Assembly: GCF_007753095.1 (NCBI RefSeq)
Contig: NZ_CP036348.1
Span: 310,001-374,000 of the forward strand
From: Rosistilla carotiformis
GTDB taxonomy: Bacteria > Planctomycetota > Planctomycetia > Pirellulales > Pirellulaceae
DNA length: 64,000 bases
Direction of reading: 5' to 3'
Positions 8,784 through 16,326 of the stretch are shown one piece after another. The translations under genes were made by a program, and so were the position numbers. How positions within the stretch are numbered: the first letter of the stretch is position 1; each line of letters begins with the position of its first letter. Below the pieces are notes generated by a model that saw only the letters and a program-made list of their open reading frames with translations, was not told the DNA's origin and ran no database searches.

Positions 8784-9938
8784 ATGATAAAACGCATTGC
8801 ACCGTTGGCGCTCCTGACCGCTGTGTTGATCGGCGTTCTGGCGTACAGCCAGCGCGCGACCGGGCCGCTGAAGGTTTCTGGTTTTATCGAAGCCGACGAG
8901 ATTCGGATCGGCTCGCGCGTCGGCGGACGCGTCGCGGCGGTGCTGGTCGAAGAGGGAGCTACCGTCGCCAAGGGACAGGAACTGGTACGGCTGGAGCCGT
9001 TTGATCTGATCGAATCGCAGCGCGAAGCGGCCGCCCAACTCGCGGCGCGGCAAGCCGATCTCGATCGCTTGGCCGCCGGATACCAGCCCGAAGAGATCCG
9101 CCAAGCCAAGGCGCGCGTCGACCAGATCGCAGCTCAACTGGAAAAGCTGACCAACGGCCCGCGACCGGAAGAGATCGCCGCCGCCAAGGGCCGCCAACAA
9201 GCGGCGGAAGTCGAGCTGACGCTCGCCCAACGCACGCTCGATCGAGCCAGCAATCTCCGCGACAGCAACGCCGTCTCGCAGCAAGAGTACGAAGAGGCGG
9301 ACGAGAAGATGAAGTCGGCTCGGGCCAACCTGACCGTCCGCAACAACGAACTGCAATTGCTGGAAGCGGGTACGCGGCAGGAGGAATTGGACGAAGCCAA
9401 GGCGAAGCTGGCCGAAGCGGAGGCCGCGTGGGAGCTGATGAAAAACGGCTATCGCAACGAATTGGTCCGGCAAGCTGCCGCCGCCCGCGATGCAGCTCAA
9501 GCCACGCTCGACGCAATCGGCCAGCGGCTGGACGAACTGGTGATCCGCAGCCCGGTCGCCGGCGTGGTCGAAGCGTTGGAACTGCAACCGGGCGACCTGG
9601 TCAGTGCCAGCGGACCGGTGATGTCGTTGATGGACAACACCAACTTGTGGGTCCGCGCCTACGTCCCCGAAAACCACCTGGACCTTCAGGTCGGCCAGCG
9701 GTTGCCGATGAGCGTCGACAGTTTTCCTGACGAGCGGTTCGCGTGCGAGATCAGCTTCATCGCGCGGCGAGCCGAATTCACGCCCAGCAACATCCAGACG
9801 CCTGAAGAGCGATCGAAACAGGTCTTCCGCATCAAGGCGACGCTCGTCGAAGGGTTGGATCGACTGCGGCCAGGAATGTCCGCCGACCTCTGGCTGGGCG
9901 AAATCGAGCAACCGTCAGCGAAGAACGCCGATGAATGA
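8784..9938 (+). CDS. HlyD-family membrane fusion (adaptor) protein
   Basis: Periplasmic adaptor of an ABC exporter. 384 residues: an N-terminal membrane anchor (residues 5-21), a biotinyl-lipoyl-like half motif (GRVAAVLVEEGATVAKGQ, about 48-65), a long alpha-hairpin coiled coil (about 70-245, rich in Ala, Glu, Gln with two PEEI repeats), the second lipoyl half (VIRSPVAGVVEALELQPGD), and a beta-barrel region to about 370. The 3' end overlaps the ATPase gene by 8 bp, so the two are translationally coupled. Substrate is unknown; related YhiI/YbhG systems export drugs or other hydrophobic molecules. Confidence 0.88.
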   Translation: MIKRIAPLALLTAVLIGVLAYSQRATGPLKVSGFIEADEIRIGSRVGGRVAAVLVEEGATVAKGQELVRLEPFDLIESQREAAAQLAARQADLDRLAAGYQPEEIRQAKARVDQIAAQLEKLTNGPRPEEIAAAKGRQQAAEVELTLAQRTLDRASNLRDSNAVSQQEYEEADEKMKSARANLTVRNNELQLLEAGTRQEELDEAKAKLAEAEAAWELMKNGYRNELVRQAAAARDAAQATLDAIGQRLDELVIRSPVAGVVEALELQPGDLVSASGPVMSLMDNTNLWVRAYVPENHLDLQVGQRLPMSVDSFPDERFACEISFIARRAEFTPSNIQTPEERSKQVFRIKATLVEGLDRLRPGMSADLWLGEIEQPSAKNADE

Positions 9939-12135
9939 GAACGTTCTTTCGGTCCGCAATCTCTCGCGCAGCTTTGGCGATCTGGTCGCGGTGCAAGACG
10001 TCAGCTTCGACGTCCGCAAAGGAGAGATCTTTGGCTTGCTGGGCCCCAACGGCAGCGGCAAGTCGACGATCATTCGGATGCTGTTGGGCATCCTGCCTCC
10101 CAGCGGCGGCGACGCGACGGTCCTAGGGCACGACGTTCGCACCGAATCGGAACAGATCAAGCATCGCGTCGGTTATATGTCGCAGAGCTTCAGTCTTTAC
10201 GGCGACCTGACCGCTCGAGAAAACATCGATTTCTACGGACGAATCTACGGGCTCTCGCCGAGCCAATTAGAGCGGCGAGCCGACGAGGTGATCGAGCTCA
10301 CCGGACTGGGCGACCGTGTCAGCCAGTTCGCCAGCACGCTCTCGGGCGGCTGGAAACAACGGCTGGCTCTGGCCTGTGCCCTGATTCACGAACCCGACCT
10401 GCTGTTTCTGGATGAACCAACCGCCGGGATCGATCCGGTCGCGCGAAGGCGTCTGTGGGATCTGCTGTTCGAACTTTCAGGGCGCGGCGTGACGCTGTTC
10501 GTGACGACGCACTACATGGACGAAGCCGAACGCTGCACCGATGTGGGATACATCTATCTGTCGCGGCTGTTAGTGCGTGGCAAACCATCGGATTTGAAAC
10601 GCTTGCCCGACGTGACGCCCACCGGAACGCGGCGCTGCGAAATGCGAATCGATTCGCCAACGGCAAGGCTGTCCGAATTGCGGGAGATCGACGGCGTCCT
10701 CGATGCGACGCTGTTCGGCGACACCATCCATCTGCTGCTGGCGGAGGAACTGTCCGATCGCGAACTCGTTTCCCGAATGGAGACCGAACCCGACCAAGTC
10801 CAACTGCGGCCGGTCGAACCTTCCCTGGAAGATGTCTTTGTCACGTTGACGCAAGCTGCCGAACGCGATCCCGACAGTTTTCAAGCCCCCGCGCCAACGG
10901 AAGCTGCTGCCAACGAAGCCGTCGACGAATCGGAGCCGCTGCAGAAACCAAGTCCAGCGTCCCCCAGCGGATCTCCGCCGCGGCGAAGGTCCAGCGGCTT
11001 TGTCGCGGTCCTGACCAAGGAGTTCGCTCACGTCCGCCGCCAGCCATCGACGCTCGTCTTTCTGCTGCTCGTTCCGTTGATGCAGACGATCATTTTCGGA
11101 TTCGCTCTCGATACGCAGATCGAAAACATCGCGATGGTCGTCTACGATCAAGACGGTCGCCGCCAGGGGCGCGAGCTCGTCGACGCGTTTCACAACACGC
11201 GGCGATTCACGACGGTCGAGCGAGTGTTGGACGACGAATCGTTCCGCCGCGCGATGACCTCGGGGCGTGCCAGCGTCGGTTTGCGGATACCGCCCAACTA
11301 CAGCGACCGGATGGTCCGCGGCGAGCAGGTTTCGGTGCAACTGCTGATCGATGGCAGCGATTCCCAGGTCGCCACGACCGCCCTCAACACCGCCCAATTG
11401 CTGGGCCTAAATCTGTCGATCGCGATCGCTCAGAACATGAGCGAAAACCTTCACGTTGCCCCCGCCCGAGACGAACTGGGACGCGGTGCGGTTCCGATCG
11501 AGATCCGGCCGCGATTGCTTTACAACCCCGACCTCGACAGCTCCCATTTCTTCGTCCCAGGATTGGTCGGCATCATCCTGCAACTGGTGACGGTTTTCCT
11601 GACCTCATTCGCCATCGTCCGCGAACGCGAACTGGGGACACTGGAACAACTGTTCGTTACACCGGTCAGCCGCAGTGGGCTGCTGCTTGGAAAACTGGTC
11701 CCCTACGCCGTCCTTGGCTTCATCGCCACGCTGATCGTTCTGTCGGCGATGGTCTTCGTTTTTGGCGTCCCGATCCACGGCAGCCTCACCCTGTTGCTCT
11801 GCCTCACGCTGTTGTTCATGACCTGCTCGCTGGGCCTTGGCCTGCTAGTCTCGACGATCTCCAAAACGCAGCTCGAAGCGCTGCAGTTTGCCTTCATGAT
11901 CATGTTGCCCTCGGTGCTGCTATCGGGATTCATGTTCCCTCGCAGCGAGATGCCTTGGCCGATCTACCTCGCCTCGTTCGGAATTCCTGTCACCTATTAC
12001 ATCGAGATCCTGCGTGGCGTCGTCTTGCGAGGGGCCGACCTGCTGGATTTGCTAGCCCCCGTCGCCGGGCTGTTTCTCTGCAACGTGATCGTACTGGGGC
12101 TTAGCCTAGCCCGATTCCGCAAAACGCTCGGCTAG
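9931..12135 (+). CDS. ABC transporter, ATPase fused to ABC-2 type permease
   Basis: 734 residues in one chain. The ATPase half has Walker A GPNGSGKST (38-46), signature LSGGWKQRL (137-145) and Walker B LLFLDEPTAGID (157-168). An acidic/Pro-rich linker (about 300-355) leads to the ABC-2 permease half: one TM near 370, a large extracytoplasmic loop (about 390-540) and five TMs to the C-terminus, with the family stretch LFVTPVSRSGLLLGKLVPY. Only one ATPase and one permease half are encoded, so a homodimer is expected. With the upstream HlyD protein it forms an efflux operon. No outer-membrane TolC gene is in the window. Confidence 0.9.
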   Translation: MNENVLSVRNLSRSFGDLVAVQDVSFDVRKGEIFGLLGPNGSGKSTIIRMLLGILPPSGGDATVLGHDVRTESEQIKHRVGYMSQSFSLYGDLTARENIDFYGRIYGLSPSQLERRADEVIELTGLGDRVSQFASTLSGGWKQRLALACALIHEPDLLFLDEPTAGIDPVARRRLWDLLFELSGRGVTLFVTTHYMDEAERCTDVGYIYLSRLLVRGKPSDLKRLPDVTPTGTRRCEMRIDSPTARLSELREIDGVLDATLFGDTIHLLLAEELSDRELVSRMETEPDQVQLRPVEPSLEDVFVTLTQAAERDPDSFQAPAPTEAAANEAVDESEPLQKPSPASPSGSPPRRRSSGFVAVLTKEFAHVRRQPSTLVFLLLVPLMQTIIFGFALDTQIENIAMVVYDQDGRRQGRELVDAFHNTRRFTTVERVLDDESFRRAMTSGRASVGLRIPPNYSDRMVRGEQVSVQLLIDGSDSQVATTALNTAQLLGLNLSIAIAQNMSENLHVAPARDELGRGAVPIEIRPRLLYNPDLDSSHFFVPGLVGIILQLVTVFLTSFAIVRERELGTLEQLFVTPVSRSGLLLGKLVPYAVLGFIATLIVLSAMVFVFGVPIHGSLTLLLCLTLLFMTCSLGLGLLVSTISKTQLEALQFAFMIMLPSVLLSGFMFPRSEMPWPIYLASFGIPVTYYIEILRGVVLRGADLLDLLAPVAGLFLCNVIVLGLSLARFRKTLG

Positions 12136-12156
12136 CGAATCGGAGGGGCTTCAGTT

Positions 12157-12314
12157 GTTTAACCGCATTACGGTTCAATGAAGGAGCCTCGGACCGTCGA
12201 AAGAATTCGCGGCGGGATGTAGTGGACGAGGTTACGAGTCCCAGCGGTTTGGTCTGATGCAAAAGGACTCGTAACCTCGTCCACTACGCTTCGTTGACGG
12301 CATTGCGGTTAGAC
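12157..12314. repeat. Palindromic MITE-like element, copy B (inverted relative to copy A)
   Basis: Outer ends are inverted repeats of each other: left GTTTAACCGCATTACGG (12157 on) and right CCGCAATGCCG-like on the other strand (12300-12314). Inner arms at 12219-12241 and 12265-12287 are a perfect 23-base inverted repeat with a 23-base spacer. Its reverse complement matches copy A over more than 100 bp with few changes. It sits 3' of the ABC gene, where the inner hairpin could also end transcripts. Confidence 0.88.
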
Positions 12315-12410
12315 AAGATTGACCGTTGTTGTCGAGCGTTGCACCGATGGTAGTGGTGGTGGGCGTGGCTACACCATCTCTTCAAATCGTCTCCGGCAGA
12401 TTATCCTGAA

Positions 12411-14747
12411 ATGACCGAACTCTCCTTGCCGAACGAATTCATGTCATCCGATTCCGATCCCGCCGCCAACGACCCTCAAGGCTCGCTGTTCAGCCTCGAT
12501 GGGCCCGCGTGGGAAACCGATGTCCATGAACAGATCACCGTTGCAACGGTCGTCTTTTCGGAGATGCCTTTTGGCCCGTTCGATTACAGCGTCCCCAGCG
12601 AACTTGTCGACAGCGTTCGCCCCGGCATGCGATTGCAAGTTCCGCTGGGCAAGCGACGCAAACCGATCACCGGTTGGTGCACGAAAGTCACCGCGACGAC
12701 GACCGGCGGGATGGCACTGAAACCGATCGATTCCTGCTTCGACGAAAAACCGCTCTGCAACGCCAACCTGATCCAGTTGGTGCTCTGGATGGCGCACTAC
12801 TACCAGGCACAACCCGGCCAGGTTTTCGACGCCTTGATTCCGGCGGGAGTGCGGATGGGAGCCGGCACGCGTGCGACCACCTTCTTCACTCCGACGCAAC
12901 AAGCGCTGGACGACGACGTCGTGGCGAAACTGCCAGCCAAACAGCAGTATGCGTTGCAGTATCTGATCGCCGCTGCCGAACCGATGACGCTCCGCGATCT
13001 AGCCGACCAAGCCGGCTGCACCGAGGGACCGATTCGCCAGCTGTTGCAAAAAGAATTGATCGTCGGCGAAGTCCGCCGCGTGATGACGCCTGGCATCCTG
13101 CCGTCGCGTAACAACGTCATGACCGACGCCCACAGTTTGACCAAAGAACAGTCCGCGGCACTTGCCGAAATCTGCGCTGCTCTCGACTCGGGAAAACATT
13201 CGACGCTGTTGCTGCACGGCGTTACGGGGAGCGGCAAAACGGAGGTCTACATCCAAGCGATCGAACACCTGCAACGCTTCGGCCGCCAAGCGATCGTGCT
13301 GGTCCCAGAGATCAGCCTGACGCCGCAGACTCGCCAACGGTTCCAGGATCGTTTCGAAAGCGTCGCTGTGCTGCACAGCCACATGAGCCCCGTCGAACGG
13401 AACCATCACTGGCAACGGATCGCCGAAGGGCAGGTTCAAGTGATCGTTGGTGCCCGCAGCGCCATCTTCGCTCCGACGCCTCACCTGGGACTGATCGTGA
13501 TCGACGAAGAGCACGACGCGTCGTTTAAACAGGACACGATCCCGCGGTATCACGCTCGCGATGTCGCCCGCTACCGAGCGCATCTGGAGGGGATTCCGTT
13601 GATTCTCGGATCGGCCACTCCGGCTCTCGAATCGTGGAATGCCGCGAAGAAGGGAATTTACAAACGCATCCCGCTGCATCGACGCGTCGGCGATCGCCCG
13701 ATGCCTCACGTGCAACTTGTCGACCTGCGACTGAAGGAAGATCGCACCGGCGGGTCGATCAGCCGCCCGCTGATGCAAGCGACTCGCGCGGCGCTGGCCA
13801 AAGGAGAACAAGCGATCCTGCTGCTGAACCGCCGCGGTTTTGCCACGACGATCCAGTGCCCTTCGTGTGGTCACGTCGTCGCCTGTCCCGATTGTGAAAT
13901 GCCGCTGACGCATCACCGCGATGGCAGCAAAGCCGTCTGCCACTATTGCGATTACCAGATCGGAACGCCTCCCTGGTGCCCGGAATGCCGATTCGATGGC
14001 ATCCGTTATTCGGGGCTGGGAACACAGAAGCTGGAGATGGAAGTCAAGGCAAAGTTCCCCGAAGCGGTCATCGCTCGGATGGACAGCGACACGATGCGAC
14101 GCCCGGGGAGCCACGAACGCGTGCTGTCGGCATTCCGCAGCGGCGAGATCGACATCCTGCTGGGAACGCAGATGATCGCCAAAGGGCTCGACTTTCCCAA
14201 CGTCACCCTCGTCGGCGTGATCAATGCCGATTCGGCGTTGCACTTTCCCGACTTCCGCGCCGCCGAGCGGACGTTTCAGCTGGTCACTCAGGTCGCGGGC
14301 CGAGCCGGACGTGGAGACGCTGGTGGCGAAGTGGTCGTGCAAACCTATACGCCCGAGCATCCAGCGATCCAAGCCGCGTCCAAACACGACTACTTCAAGT
14401 TTGCCGAAGAAGAGCTGCAGCAGCGACAGAAGTTCGCTTACCCGCCCTTTGGCCGTATCGCCCGGATCATCATCCGTGGCAGCGAGGAAACACTAACCGA
14501 AGCTTTCGCCGACAACTTGGTCAGCAGCCTGGAACGGGCTCGCGATGCACAGCAAGCCGAAATTCGAATCCTCGGCCCCGCGCCGCCGCCGATCGCCAAG
14601 CTGCGTGGCAAATACCGATTCCATATCCTGCTGCAGTGCCCCGACGCGGGAATGCTAGGGAACGTGATCCGCACCGCGACCAGCGAGCATCGATCGGGCG
14701 AAGACATCCAATACGTTGTCGACATCGATCCGCTGGATATGCTTTAG
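12411..14747 (+). CDS. priA: Primosomal protein N' (replication restart helicase)
   Basis: 3'-5' superfamily 2 helicase that reloads the replisome at stalled forks. 778 residues: N-terminal fork-binding domain (about 45-140), winged helix (about 165-225), helicase core with Walker A GVTGSGKT (270-277) and DEEH box (365-368), and the zinc-binding insert with eight cysteines in the pattern CPSCGHVVACPDC and CHYCDYQIGTPPWCPEC. The C-terminal domain ends VVDIDPLDML, typical of the family. The first 40 residues are an extra tail; an internal start (Met11) is possible. Confidence 0.94.
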   Translation: MTELSLPNEFMSSDSDPAANDPQGSLFSLDGPAWETDVHEQITVATVVFSEMPFGPFDYSVPSELVDSVRPGMRLQVPLGKRRKPITGWCTKVTATTTGGMALKPIDSCFDEKPLCNANLIQLVLWMAHYYQAQPGQVFDALIPAGVRMGAGTRATTFFTPTQQALDDDVVAKLPAKQQYALQYLIAAAEPMTLRDLADQAGCTEGPIRQLLQKELIVGEVRRVMTPGILPSRNNVMTDAHSLTKEQSAALAEICAALDSGKHSTLLLHGVTGSGKTEVYIQAIEHLQRFGRQAIVLVPEISLTPQTRQRFQDRFESVAVLHSHMSPVERNHHWQRIAEGQVQVIVGARSAIFAPTPHLGLIVIDEEHDASFKQDTIPRYHARDVARYRAHLEGIPLILGSATPALESWNAAKKGIYKRIPLHRRVGDRPMPHVQLVDLRLKEDRTGGSISRPLMQATRAALAKGEQAILLLNRRGFATTIQCPSCGHVVACPDCEMPLTHHRDGSKAVCHYCDYQIGTPPWCPECRFDGIRYSGLGTQKLEMEVKAKFPEAVIARMDSDTMRRPGSHERVLSAFRSGEIDILLGTQMIAKGLDFPNVTLVGVINADSALHFPDFRAAERTFQLVTQVAGRAGRGDAGGEVVVQTYTPEHPAIQAASKHDYFKFAEEELQQRQKFAYPPFGRIARIIIRGSEETLTEAFADNLVSSLERARDAQQAEIRILGPAPPPIAKLRGKYRFHILLQCPDAGMLGNVIRTATSEHRSGEDIQYVVDIDPLDML

Positions 14748-14770
14748 AAACCCTCACTCACAGGAATGAC

Positions 14771-14863
14771 ATGACAATGCTTGGACTTCTCGCCATCGGC
14801 CTGATCGCTTTCATCATCGTCGCAGCCGCCGTATTGGTGGTTTACGGCGGAAACAAAAAATGA
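14771..14863 (+). CDS. 30-residue single-span membrane microprotein
   Basis: An ATG at 14771, 23 bp after the priA stop, opens 30 codons: a very hydrophobic span (LGLLAIGLIAFIIVAAAVLV) followed by YGGNKK. An AGGA at 14762-14765 lies 5 bases before the ATG. The shape (one TM, positive end inside) and the ribosome-binding site make translation plausible. No known family is recognised. It could be co-transcribed with priA. The frame is also open upstream inside priA, but that part is a shadow. Confidence 0.5.
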   Translation: MTMLGLLAIGLIAFIIVAAAVLVVYGGNKK

Positions 14864-14876
14864 CGCAGCGCGGCTA

Positions 14877-14896
14877 TCGGGAGCCCAAACTCCCGA
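14877..14896 (+). terminator. Weak hairpin after the microprotein
   Basis: TCGGGAG and CTCCCGA form a 7-bp stem with a 6-base loop. The following bases are T/A-rich only from CATTTAATAAT, so it is a weak candidate for the priA transcript end. Confidence 0.35.
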
Positions 14897-14944
14897 CTCG
14901 CTCATTTAATAATGATTGCTCGACACAATTCAGATCACAACCCG

Positions 14945-16252
14945 TTACGAAAACAGCTGTTTGATCACGTTGCCATCGCGGACCAGCGTGATCGGGCGGC
15001 CCGTTTCGGTGTGATATTCCTTCGTCGGATCGATACCCAGGTTGTGATAGAAGCTGGCTGCGACATCGTCGGGGGTGATCGCTTCGTGCCGCGGAGCTGA
15101 TGCGGTGTCGTCGCTCTCGCCGATCACCTGGCCGCCGCGGACGCCGCCACCCGCCATCAGCATGAACATGCAGCGTGGGTAGTGATCGCGGCCTCCTTCG
15201 GCCGATCGGGTGTTGATCTTCGGGGTCCGTCCGAACTCGCCGGTCACAAAGACCGCTGTCGATTCCAACAGCCCCTTGGCTGCCAACGAATTCAGCAGGC
15301 CGCTGAGTCCGGCATCCAATTGCGGCAATAGCCCCGACTTCAACTTGGTCCAGTTGTCGACATGCGTATCCCAGCCGCCTAGAGTCAGACCAACAAACCG
15401 CACTCCCGACTCTACCAACCGCGTTGCCAACAGACAGCTTTGGCTGAAGGTTTGATCGTCGAACATCTTGGTGATGTTTTCCGATTCTTTGCTGATGTCA
15501 AAAGCTTGCCGCGTGCGTGTCGACGTGATCATCGAATAGGCTTGCTCGCTGAAGCGATCGAGTCCCTGCAGCAAGGAGCTCGATTTTTCGATCGACGCCA
15601 TCCGCCGATCCAAGCTACTCAACAGATCCTGGCGACGACGCATCTGATCGACCGTCATCCCGTTGGCCAGCTTGATGCCTCGGACCGCAAACGGTTGTCC
15701 CGCTCGAGGTGTTGCGTTGGTATTCAGCGGCGCGTATTGAACTCCCAAGAAACCGGGACGTTGATTGATATTGGGGACCGCCACAAAACCGGGGATCTCG
15801 CGATCGCCAGGGCGTTCCATCGAGACGACCGATCCGAAACCGGGATACTCCAACGATGGCAGCGGACGCGAACCGGTGTTCACATATTCCTGCCCCAACG
15901 CGTGAGCGGCCAGCGTGTGACTGACGCCACGCAGGATCGCAAACTTGTCGGCACAGCCGGCCAGCTTGGGAAGATGCTCGGAAAACTCAATGCCCGGCAC
16001 GTTCGTCTTGATCGGTCGGAACGGCCCGCGAACCTTGTCATCCGCCTCGGGCTTGAGATCGAAGGTGTCCATGTGCGATGGACCGCCGGGCAGGTTGATG
16101 AAAATCGCCGACTGCGCCTTGGCTCCCGCTTGAACCTCGCCCGCTTCGGCGATACTCAGATAGTTCGTCAGCGAGAACCCACCAGCGGCCAACGCTCCCA
16201 CTCGCAGCACATCGCGTCGGCTGACACCATCACACGTTTTTGAGATACCCAT
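14945..16252 (-). CDS. DUF1501 family protein with Tat signal
   Basis: 435 residues. The N-terminus has a twin-arginine signal (SRRDVLRVGALAAGG, residues 11-25), so it is exported folded. The body is a DUF1501 domain, related to the sulfatase/alkaline-phosphatase fold: FINLPGGPSHMDTFD, ILRGVSH, NTGSRPLPSLEYPGFGSVVS, GGWDTHVDNW, FVTGEFGRTPKIN and GRDHYPRCMFMLMAGGGVRGG are visible. DUF1501 genes are commonly next to DUF1549/DUF1553 genes in planctomycetes, as here (75-bp gap). A GGAG lies 9 bases before the ATG. It is the last gene of the sigma-factor operon starting at 20957. Substrate unknown. Confidence 0.9.
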   Translation of the reverse strand: MGISKTCDGVSRRDVLRVGALAAGGFSLTNYLSIAEAGEVQAGAKAQSAIFINLPGGPSHMDTFDLKPEADDKVRGPFRPIKTNVPGIEFSEHLPKLAGCADKFAILRGVSHTLAAHALGQEYVNTGSRPLPSLEYPGFGSVVSMERPGDREIPGFVAVPNINQRPGFLGVQYAPLNTNATPRAGQPFAVRGIKLANGMTVDQMRRRQDLLSSLDRRMASIEKSSSLLQGLDRFSEQAYSMITSTRTRQAFDISKESENITKMFDDQTFSQSCLLATRLVESGVRFVGLTLGGWDTHVDNWTKLKSGLLPQLDAGLSGLLNSLAAKGLLESTAVFVTGEFGRTPKINTRSAEGGRDHYPRCMFMLMAGGGVRGGQVIGESDDTASAPRHEAITPDDVAASFYHNLGIDPTKEYHTETGRPITLVRDGNVIKQLFS

Positions 16253-16326
16253 CGACTATCGCTCCAAATTTCTTATCACACCGATCTAAACTTGCGTCTT
16301 CATTTTGTCTGCGTTGCCCGAAGGCA

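Noticed and set aside
10455..12104. 549-codon open frame in another frame of the ABC gene
   Set aside because: Arg-rich shadow of a gene with clear Walker motifs; created by the third-position GC bias.
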